NCBI GenBank assembly: GCA_018224505.1
Contig: JAGTVD010000553.1
Location: 1 to 6,205, forward strand
DNA from: Desulfatitalea sp.
Lineage (GTDB): Bacteria > Desulfobacterota > Desulfobacteria > Desulfobacterales > Desulfosarcinaceae
Length of the DNA stretch: 6,205 nt
Direction: 5' to 3'
Under the pieces are notes generated by a model that was not told the origin of the DNA, did no database searches, and saw nothing but the letters and a program-made list of their open reading frames with translations. Below are positions 1 through 6,045 of the stretch, in pieces. Position 1 is the stretch's first letter; each line of letters starts with the position of its first letter. A program made the translations under genes and the position numbers.

Positions 1-1259
1 ATTTCGAAGATGGTGTCCACCTCACGGTCAAAATAGACCGATGCCGTGGCATGGGCGATGATTTCGTTGATCACCCCGTCTGTGAGTGCGTGCAGGCCGG
101 CGATCTGGCGCCCCGAACCGCATACCCCCAGACCGACAATCTTAATTTGGCCCGGGTCCACCGATTGTTGAACCTGTTCGAGAATCGCCTGGTAGCATTG
201 CCGCGAGGCACCCACGGGATCGCCGTTGGTCCGTAAATAGATGCTGGCCAAAAGCGCGCAGTCCGACTGGCGCACCAGCACCGCTTTGGTGGTGGTGGAG
301 CCCACATCCAGACCCAGCAGGCAGATATCGCCGGTGCGGGCCGCATCGCGGGCCATGGTTTTGAAGGTCACCATATCCATGAACGGCTTCAATGGCGGCA
401 GCACATCAAACCGGTTGGTTTGCGCGCTGAACAGATGGTCCAAACCGGGAAAGGGGCGCGTTTCGTTGGTCAGGGCCCACACGGCGGCGCCCAAAGCCTC
501 GAAGTAGGGGGCCTCCTTGGGAATGATCAATCCCGGGATGGCCTCGCGCAAATAACGCACCATCATCTGGTTGCGGGCCGTACCCCCCACCAGCATCAGA
601 TTGCGGCGCTCCACTTTCTTGAGCAGTTCCAGCACCTTGTTGGCCATCATCTTGCCGAGCCCGGCGGTCACCCGTGCCTTGGGCACGCCCTTGTTGGTGG
701 CATGGGTGCAGTCGGATTTGCAAAACACGGAACATCGGCCCGACACATGGTATGGCTCGGTCTCCTCGGCCCATAGCCCGGCCTCTTCCAGGGAGACATC
801 CATGCGCCGCAGTTGTTGCAGAAAAAACTCCCCTGTCCCGGCGGCGCATTTGTTGCCGGTGAGGACATTGGCGATTTGCCCGGCGGGGTTGAGCACATAC
901 ACCATGAAAGTCTCGCCACCGGCTGAAATTACCGCCGGGCAGTGGCTGTCGGCAGGTTTGAGCAGGTTGTAGGCGTATTCGACGGCCTCCGGTTCGGCGA
1001 TGGCCGAGAGGTTGAGAAACTGTCGAAATTTGCGCCCGGTGGCGGCCACTTTGTCGATGGTCTCCCATGCCACGGATTGCAGGGCTTTGTGCAATGTTTG
1101 TTTCGGGTCCCCATCATGGGGGTAGACTGCATGGTGAAGGATTTCTGGTGGCTCGAATGTGGATCGGCCGGTATTGTCATTGAGCCGCGCACGAATGGTC
1201 ACAACGGACACTGTCGAGGCGCCCAAACACAAGCCAAGGGTGGTGACAGTTCGATTCAT
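1..1259 (-). CDS. Acyl-CoA dehydratase activase (BcrAD/BadFG family), multidomain, N-terminal 419 residues only
   Basis: The family couples ATP hydrolysis to one-electron transfer from a [4Fe-4S] cluster to 2-hydroxyacyl-CoA dehydratases or benzoyl-CoA reductases in the cytoplasm. The frame is open from ATG at 1259-1257 to the window edge, and GGAGGA lies just upstream of the start. Two ASKHA-type domains are visible. The first (about residues 5-270) has KCAAGTGEFF (C138 to F146), RCSVFCKSDC (C176, C180, C184) and GGTARN (225-230). C138 and C176 match the cluster-ligand positions known from HgdC-type activators. The second begins with GLDVGSTTTK (316-325), a canonical phosphate-binding motif, and continues through GSGR (381-384) and an NEIIAHATA stretch before the edge. 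Two tandem domains are typical of the long fused activases (often over 1,000 residues) rather than the about 260-residue single-domain form. The first domain's phosphate motif is degenerate (GLCLGASTVS). The substrate cannot be named from this part; a dehydratase partner may lie beyond the left edge. Confidence 0.93.
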   Translation of the reverse strand, partial: MNRTVTTLGLCLGASTVSVVTIRARLNDNTGRSTFEPPEILHHAVYPHDGDPKQTLHKALQSVAWETIDKVAATGRKFRQFLNLSAIAEPEAVEYAYNLLKPADSHCPAVISAGGETFMVYVLNPAGQIANVLTGNKCAAGTGEFFLQQLRRMDVSLEEAGLWAEETEPYHVSGRCSVFCKSDCTHATNKGVPKARVTAGLGKMMANKVLELLKKVERRNLMLVGGTARNQMMVRYLREAIPGLIIPKEAPYFEALGAAVWALTNETRPFPGLDHLFSAQTNRFDVLPPLKPFMDMVTFKTMARDAARTGDICLLGLDVGSTTTKAVLVRQSDCALLASIYLRTNGDPVGASRQCYQAILEQVQQSVDPGQIKIVGLGVCGSGRQIAGLHALTDGVINEIIAHATASVYFDREVDTIFE

Positions 1260-1814
1260 GGGAGTCCTCCGGCGCATTTCCGCACCCGGGCCTTTAACGC
1301 AGGTGAAGTCACCCGCAAGACGCCGCCGGACCTATTAGAACTGGGCAATAGCCGGTTGCGCGCGTGAAATGAAAAACGACCCATCATGGATGTGATGTGA
1401 TAATTGGGTTCTCTGTCGATTGGCAGACCGTCTGCGGGGTCATCCAAAAACGTCCCTGCACCGGGTCGCTTGCATTTTCCCGGCAACTGTTCATTGGTAG
1501 TGGCCAAGGCCCGCCCATATTGCTCCGTCCCCGCACACGCCTCTACCCGACCCGTGGCGGACCATTCCAAACAGCCATAACTTTGCACCATCCACTGGTT
1601 TGGTCAAGCCCTTTGCCAACCATCAGGTATTTTCGGGCCGAGCCACGCCTCTTGGAATGGGAGGAAATTTTTGCTTTGGAGGAAATGATAACGACTAAAG
1701 CAGGAATGTAAATGGCGGCCGGCATTTATAGGCGGTGTCTTTCGGTTGGCGGCCCGAACGGCCAATATATCGGGAATTGGGCCGTATGCAGGACACAACC
1801 CAGCTTTCATCGGA
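1260..1814. other. Intergenic stretch without a supportable gene
   Basis: These 555 bases lie upstream of the activase and downstream of the zinc-ribbon gene, so both neighbours are read leftward. Reading frames of 60-111 codons exist on both strands, but none has a convincing ribosome binding site, recognisable motif or protein-like composition. The first 20 or so bases carry the activase ribosome binding site, and its promoter is presumably between about 1280 and 1420, although I see no good -35/-10 pair. Small structures include an imperfect hairpin at 1597-1622, a short TTGGC/GCCAA inverted repeat at 1746-1765 and a direct repeat at 1660-1686. None is followed by a T tract in the leftward direction, so I cannot name a terminator for the zinc-ribbon gene. 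Confidence 0.5.
1660..1686. repeat. Short direct repeat GGAGGAAAT, two copies
   Basis: GGAGGAAAT occurs at 1660-1668 and again at 1678-1686, an 18-base period. Each copy resembles a purine-rich Shine-Dalgarno sequence, but the only downstream frames in that direction are very short or unconvincing. This may be chance. Confidence 0.3.
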
Positions 1815-2681
1815 TTAACGGGTCAATTGACTGTGGGATCTGTTGGGTTCGAAGGCATCACCGGTGTGCGCCGTTTGCGCTGATTGGGAAAAGAGCCGGG
1901 CACGGATATCCTCCAGCTGACGGGTGATCACCGAAGCCACCCAAAATACGCCAAAGCCCAGTACGCCCGTGGCCAGATAAGCAAAGCCCAACAGGAACGC
2001 CACAGGCAAGGAACCGGTGGTATTACCGGGTCCGTTTCCCGCAACGGCCTGGCCGGTATCGACGGTGATCCAGGAAAGAAGCGCACCCGATATCCCCACA
2101 CCCAATGCGAGCCATGCCACCAGCGGCAGCAGACGGGGCAGAGAAAAGGTGTCTGTCGATGCCCCGGTCGCTGCCATCCCAGAGGAATCCAGTGTTGTCA
2201 ATATGGTGTCCGATTCAGTGTCGGGTGTAGGTTGAACCACCTTTTCCAGTGTTGATTCTCCGGCGCATTCAATGACCCCATCGGGTGCCACGGGTGCCGG
2301 CACCCATAGGTCATCGAGCGTATCGCTAACGTCCAGTGCGGCTTCACTCCGGATCGGTCCCTGTGCCTGTCGCTGGCGCATTGCTTCGGTCGCAATATGG
2401 CGGGCCCTTGCAAGGGTCTGGGCCTTGCGCGTATCCTGTAACCGCATATCCGTCCGTTTACGCAGCCGCATTTCAACCCGTTCCCGGGCCTGGCGCAACG
2501 AATCGGCGTGCACAGGGCTTGTGGGTATGTCGGTCTCTTTGCTCGATTCCATTGACGGCACTGCGGGCGGCTCCGACGCGGTGTATTTGGTATAGACCAC
2601 GCCGCAGGCGGGGCACTCGGAGGCGGCCACAAATAGATCATCCCTGTGTTGACGTTGGTAGCCACATTTGGGACACTTCAT
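1815..2681 (-). CDS. Zinc-ribbon membrane protein of unknown function, 288 residues
   Basis: I do not recognise a named family. The start at 2681 is chosen because it places the zinc ribbon at the extreme N terminus and has GAGG eight bases upstream. In-frame ATGs further upstream (for example 2804) would add 41 non-descript residues. Residues 3-26 form a CxxC...CxxC zinc ribbon (C3, C6, C23, C26) followed by VVYTKY, a pattern seen in many bacterial membrane-linked zinc-ribbon proteins. Residues about 61-107 are rich in Arg, Gln and Glu and should be a long charged helix or coiled coil. Residues about 110-180 are acidic and low in predicted structure. Two hydrophobic segments (about 181-207 and 225-252) are probable membrane helices, joined by a Gly/Asn-rich loop. 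The C-terminal 36 residues are polar. No signal peptide is seen, so the ribbon is probably cytoplasmic. The gene is divergent from the LOG-like gene. Confidence 0.82.
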   Translation of the reverse strand: MKCPKCGYQRQHRDDLFVAASECPACGVVYTKYTASEPPAVPSMESSKETDIPTSPVHADSLRQARERVEMRLRKRTDMRLQDTRKAQTLARARHIATEAMRQRQAQGPIRSEAALDVSDTLDDLWVPAPVAPDGVIECAGESTLEKVVQPTPDTESDTILTTLDSSGMAATGASTDTFSLPRLLPLVAWLALGVGISGALLSWITVDTGQAVAGNGPGNTTGSLPVAFLLGFAYLATGVLGFGVFWVASVITRQLEDIRARLFSQSAQTAHTGDAFEPNRSHSQLTR

Positions 2682-2745
2682 GCTGAGCACCTCATTTTGC
2701 AAGCGTTTGTTTGGGAAATGCAAATAACGGGCCATTAATATATTG

Positions 2746-2774
2746 TTGAATTCAGTATAGGAAAGTCGCATAGT
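2746..2774 (+). promoter_or_regulatory. Weak sigma-70-like promoter candidate for the LOG-like gene
   Basis: TTGAAT (2746-2751) and CATAGT (2769-2774) are separated by 17 bases, and each matches four of six consensus positions. It points toward the gene at 2906 and would give an untranslated leader of about 125 bases. The region is AT-rich, so chance matches are likely. This is an inference from pattern only. Confidence 0.2.
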
Positions 2775-2905
2775 AAACCCGCCTGAGGCCATGCTGGACG
2801 CCATTGCGGCGGCAATCCCGGCCGATTTACGGCGCGTGGCCAGGGTGTTCGAAAAATGACAATTATTGGCAAACCGGGTTTAAATTTTTTGACAGAGCGG
2901 CCACT

Positions 2906-4882
2906 ATGACCAAAATTATCAGAGACACCCGATCCTACCGGGGCATGCTGCAATCCGATGATGGCCGGATTGTCCGGGTGCTGTCCCATGACGATCAACA
3001 GATCACCTTCCAGAGTGCTTTCGGGCTTTCCCAGCACATGATCCAGAGGCTCAAGAGCCATCCCGAACACATTGTGTTCAGCGAGCGGTCGCGCATCGCC
3101 CGCCTGGGTGTTCAGATTACTTGCGAACCCCCTGCCGTCGACCATCTGGACGGCGACCTGCTGGTGCTGACCCAAACGGCGGCGGCGGTAATACCGGGCT
3201 ATCCGGGGTTGGCGCAATTGAGCCCTTTTTTCGATCCGGGGCTCCCGGTGGGGCGGCTGGTGTACTGCGATCCCGACGCACTGCTATCTTCCGAGGAGGT
3301 GCTGTCGGCCATTGAGCGGGCCGATTTGAAACTGCCCGCCAGCACCGCCATATCCAGCGACGGCAGTATCGTGATTGCCCCCCACCGGGTGGTGTGCAAT
3401 CTGCGAGACGACATCGACAACGAAACCTTCGGACGCATTCTGCTGCGTGACGACGGCCGGGAAATGCTCAACCGCTATCAGGTGCCCGCAAGCGTGCCCC
3501 ACCTGATCCTGCCGCCTGGCCAGGGAGTGATCACCACCTGCTCCATGTATCTCAACGAGCACTATGTGGTGCTTCAGAGCGGTTTCTCACTGGGGCGCAA
3601 TCTGCCGGCAACGGTGCTGGACCCCATCAAGACCCGCGGTATCCGCATCTATTTAGAGATTATCAATGGTACCCGGCACACCATCGTCAATCCCTTGATC
3701 AGCGCCCGTATCTATGGCGCACCCCGGGGAAAAACGGGCGAACGGCGCAAATCCGCCCCCCGCAATCACGAGCGTTTGACCCTGGCCGATCTCAAATTGC
3801 TGCAACGGCGCTTGCGGGTTAAGCGCAAGTGCACATGCCACTTCATCGATCGCAGCGTGGCCGTCATCGATCCTGCGGGCGGCATCCAGGCGGCGCGCGT
3901 GTTTACCAATGGTCCACCCAAAGGCTGCGAGGTCTCCCAGGCCCAATGTGCGGCGGCACGCAACGATTTTTCGGCGCGCAGCCGATGCCCCCATCGGTAC
4001 GCCACCGCGCAGATGCCGGCCGCCATCACCCGTGATCCGGCGGTTCTGGTGTTGAAATATTTTCCCAATCTGGTGGAGCACCGGGATATTATCAACCAGG
4101 TGGTCGAAGATAAAATCAAGGCCATTTACTTTTTTGAGGCATCGTGCGAACACGGGCCATTCCTTTCCCAGGAGGACCATTCCCGCTTGCAGGAGTACCA
4201 TGCTTTCGGCATCGAGGTGTACTGGTTGTGCAGCCTCAACCAGCGCCTGATGATCCACACCATGCGCGATGGCAAAGGGTATTTTGTGGCCCTCGAGCGG
4301 TTGGCCGATTTTCATAAGTCGATGCTGTTTGCTTTCTATGGATCGACCCTGCCCCTTTCCGACAGTGCCATGGCGCGCCTGGGGCGCCTGATGGATGCCC
4401 TGGTGGCCTTCTGGGGTTCCAGTATCGGCATTGTTACCGGCGGCGGCAGCGGGGTGATGGAGGCCGCAAACGCCATGGCCCGGCAGCGGGGCATTCTCTC
4501 CGGTGCCAATTTCCTGGACATCACCGACCAGGCCATGAACCCCGATGTGGATTTTTGCCAGATCTTCCAGGCCACCTGTCGCCACAGTCGTCAGAAGTGG
4601 TTTGAGATTGCCTCGTTTCCCATTTTCAATGTAGGGGGATTGGGCTCTTTGGAAGAGCTGGGCATCACCCTGTGCAACATGAAGCTGGCCATCATGGAAC
4701 GGGTACCCATCATCCTGTTCGACACCGAAGGGCAGCGGGAGTTCTGGGCCGGTATGCGTCAACAGATCGCCACCATGGTCAGGTTCGGCCGCGCACCGGC
4801 GTGGATCGAGGAATACGTGGTGATCACCGATGATCCGGATCAGGTGACTGAAGTGTATCGTAAGCAATTGCAGCTGTTTTGA
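2906..4882 (+). CDS. Large LOG-family (Rossmann-fold) protein with long uncharacterised N-terminal region, 658 residues
   Basis: The C-terminal domain (about residues 473-658) is LOG-like: FYGST near its start, then TGGGSGVMEAAN (511-522), R559 and R562 before QKW, and VGGLGSLEE (576-584). LOG and PpnN proteins cleave the N-glycosidic bond of nucleoside 5'-monophosphates using a PGGxGTxxE motif; here Pro is Val and Thr is Ser, so activity is uncertain. Ahead of it I see a beta-rich segment (about 243-271, RGIRIYLEI...), a linker with a Cys/His cluster (C309, C311, H312, C341, C348, C361, H363) that could bind zinc, and an alpha/beta segment (about 377-470). None of these matches a family I can name. 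The protein is far longer than simple LOG proteins (about 180-220) and than PpnN (about 450). ATG 2906 is preferred because the conserved-looking sequence begins there; the SD (GAGCGG) is poor. The frame remains open upstream to an ATG at 2804, which would give 692 residues. No membrane segment or signal is seen. It is probably co-transcribed with amrA. Confidence 0.87.
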   Translation: MTKIIRDTRSYRGMLQSDDGRIVRVLSHDDQQITFQSAFGLSQHMIQRLKSHPEHIVFSERSRIARLGVQITCEPPAVDHLDGDLLVLTQTAAAVIPGYPGLAQLSPFFDPGLPVGRLVYCDPDALLSSEEVLSAIERADLKLPASTAISSDGSIVIAPHRVVCNLRDDIDNETFGRILLRDDGREMLNRYQVPASVPHLILPPGQGVITTCSMYLNEHYVVLQSGFSLGRNLPATVLDPIKTRGIRIYLEIINGTRHTIVNPLISARIYGAPRGKTGERRKSAPRNHERLTLADLKLLQRRLRVKRKCTCHFIDRSVAVIDPAGGIQAARVFTNGPPKGCEVSQAQCAAARNDFSARSRCPHRYATAQMPAAITRDPAVLVLKYFPNLVEHRDIINQVVEDKIKAIYFFEASCEHGPFLSQEDHSRLQEYHAFGIEVYWLCSLNQRLMIHTMRDGKGYFVALERLADFHKSMLFAFYGSTLPLSDSAMARLGRLMDALVAFWGSSIGIVTGGGSGVMEAANAMARQRGILSGANFLDITDQAMNPDVDFCQIFQATCRHSRQKWFEIASFPIFNVGGLGSLEELGITLCNMKLAIMERVPIILFDTEGQREFWAGMRQQIATMVRFGRAPAWIEEYVVITDDPDQVTEVYRKQLQLF

Positions 4883-4928
4883 GCGGCTGTGCTTTTCAAC
4901 CGGGTGAAACTGCCAGGGGGGTGGCATC

Positions 4929-5522
4929 ATGGAAAACCTACCACGGTTAAGCGATGCGCAGGGGCAGGTGTTGGTATCTTTGGCCCGCCGTACCCTGAGC
5001 GAAAAATTGGGGCGGAGGCCGGGGGGAGATGCGGTCCGGCACATCGAAACCCGACTGTCCGATCCGGCCATGGTGGTGCCCGGCGGTGTCTTCGTGACCC
5101 TAAAAATAGATGGCTGCCTCAGGGGTTGCATCGGCACGCTGGCGGGCCATGATACCCTGGTGGAAAATGTGCGCACTTATGCCGAACATGCCGCTTTTGA
5201 CGATCCGCGTTTTGCGCCGCTGACCGCCGAAGAGCTCGACCAGGTCGCCATTGAAGTGAGCGTGTTGACGGTGCCCCAGCCTCTGGCCTACACCGATGCC
5301 GACGATTTGCTTCGCCGGCTGCGTCCGGAGACAGATGGCGTTATTTTGCGGAAAAAAAACGCCAGTGCCACCTTCCTGCCACAGGTGTGGGCGCAACTGC
5401 CGCGCCCCGAGGATTTTCTTGCGCAACTTTGCCTGAAAGCCGGATTGCCCGCTGATGCCTGGCGCACCGAACACCTGGACGTCGAAACCTATCAAGTGCA
5501 ATCCTTTGAAGAAGGCCGCTAA
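4929..5522 (+). CDS. amrA: AmmeMemoRadiSam system protein A (AMMECR1 domain), 197 residues
   Basis: This is a clear AMMECR1-domain protein. The signature GVFVTLKIDGCLRGCIG is present, with LRGCIG at residues 64-69, and the stretch after it (FDDPRF, then ELDQVAIEVSVL) follows the family pattern. The length is normal for bacterial members. The start is well supported by AGGGGGGTGG at 4915-4924, four bases before the ATG. In many prokaryotes this protein is encoded with a Memo-like protein (AmrB) and a radical SAM protein (AmrS). The biochemical role of the system is not settled as far as I know, and the conserved Cys67 in LRGCIG is the obvious candidate functional residue. Here the LOG-like gene ends 46 bases upstream on the same strand, suggesting one transcript; neither AmrB nor AmrS is in this window. 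The extra Cys63 just before the motif is a local peculiarity. Confidence 0.95.
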   Translation: MENLPRLSDAQGQVLVSLARRTLSEKLGRRPGGDAVRHIETRLSDPAMVVPGGVFVTLKIDGCLRGCIGTLAGHDTLVENVRTYAEHAAFDDPRFAPLTAEELDQVAIEVSVLTVPQPLAYTDADDLLRRLRPETDGVILRKKNASATFLPQVWAQLPRPEDFLAQLCLKAGLPADAWRTEHLDVETYQVQSFEEGR

Positions 5523-5540
5523 GGGTTTTTATTAAAATAG

Positions 5541-5576
5541 CCGACGCACAACCAGCTCTCGCCGGCTGTGCGTCGG
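5541..5576. terminator. Strong hairpin after amrA, possible terminator
   Basis: CCGACGCACA (5541-5550) pairs perfectly with TGTGCGTCGG (5567-5576). Inside it CC/GG and GC/GC pairs extend the stem around a TCTC loop with two mismatches. It begins 18 bases after the amrA stop, where a terminator would be expected. On the plus strand no T tract follows. On the minus strand the stem is followed by CTATTTTAAT, so the classical intrinsic layout points leftward. It may act in both directions or mark the end of a leftward transcript. Confidence 0.55.
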
Positions 5577-5912
5577 GTGTCGCGAAGGGGTGGAGGTTGG
5601 AGTGAACAGTCCGGTTGCTCCAAGAGAGGAGCGCGTCTGCTGCTCACGGCGGGGTTGGGGAAAATGTTGGAAGTCATGCCTGGCGGCCGTTTTTTGGGTC
5701 AGCGGCGAGGCGATCCGTTCAATCAGTGAGCACCCTGGCATCTGTTTGAGGCTGCCAATGCCCGGTTTTGTCTTACCACCTTTGCCGGTCCGCCTCCCTC
5801 CCCCCAATCGTTCAAGATGCGGCCGGCACTTGTATGACAGACGATCCCATATAAAGCAACGCTTATGCCAATATGTAACCATTTGTAAATTATAATTAAA
5901 TCTAAACATCTG

Positions 5913-5954
5913 CCCGGGCACGCCACCGTTCCTGGTACGGATTTGGCGCCCGGG
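5913..5954. repeat. Nested inverted repeat upstream of the thioesterase gene
   Basis: CCCGGGC (5913-5919) pairs with GCCCGGG (5948-5954). After a two-base bulge GCC (5922-5924) pairs with GGC (5945-5947), and CCGT (5926-5929) pairs with ACGG (5937-5940). No T tract follows on the plus strand. It lies about 90 bases before the thioesterase start and overlaps the sigma-54-like element, so a DNA-level operator or a leader structure are both possible. Confidence 0.5.
5933..5948 (+). promoter_or_regulatory. Sigma-54-like promoter candidate for the thioesterase gene
   Basis: TGGTACGGATTTGGCG resembles the -24/-12 consensus TGGCACG-N4-TTGCW. GG at 5934-5935 and GC at 5946-5947 are exactly ten bases apart, and most other positions agree. 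The expected transcription start would be near 5958-5960, giving a leader of roughly 85 bases. No activator gene or proven enhancer site is in the window, so this remains a pattern match. Confidence 0.35.
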
Positions 5955-6045
5955 AAGAACAAAATTTGCACATGGGCAAGGCATTTCGTTGTAAGATGGG
6001 TCCGTCATCGCAAAAATCGCCGCAACGTTGAGAAAGGAAGACACC

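Larger units (their letters stand above)
5523..6045. other. Long intergenic region between amrA and the thioesterase gene
   Basis: No protein-coding gene is supportable in these 523 bases. A leftward frame of 171 codons (6047-5532) exists but reads as low-quality protein rich in Pro, Arg, Cys and His, with no recognisable motif. The left end carries a strong hairpin just after amrA. The region 5840-5910 is strongly AT-rich (it includes TATAAT at 5891-5896) in an otherwise GC-rich context. A nested hairpin and a sigma-54-like element follow at 5913-5954, and the thioesterase ribosome binding site is at the right end. An unannotated non-coding RNA is possible. Confidence 0.5.

Noticed and set aside
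406..1068. 220-codon minus-strand frame inside the activase
   Set aside because: It is out of frame with the activase, whose motifs are unmistakable in the continuous frame from 1259; the Arg/Gln/Gly-rich product is a shadow.
1397..1711. 104-codon plus-strand frame in the left intergenic region
   Set aside because: No ribosome binding site, motif or coding-like composition; a competing minus-strand frame covers part of the same bases.
1842..1853. GGGTTCGAAGGC, resembling a tRNA T-loop
   Set aside because: It lies in the coding end of the zinc-ribbon gene, and no acceptor, D or anticodon arms can be folded around it.
2871..2881. Near-palindrome AAACCGGGTTT upstream of the LOG-like gene
   Set aside because: Only five base pairs around one central base; too short to call an operator or terminator without other evidence.
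2889..2894. Perfect TTGACA hexamer just before the LOG-like start
   Set aside because: Any -10 at normal spacing would fall inside the coding region after the chosen ATG, and no good -10 is seen there.
3653..5176. 507-codon open frame on the minus strand
   Set aside because: It lies antisense to the LOG-like gene and amrA, has no motif or ribosome binding site, and its composition (rich in His, Gln, Gly, Pro) is that of a shadow frame in GC-rich DNA.
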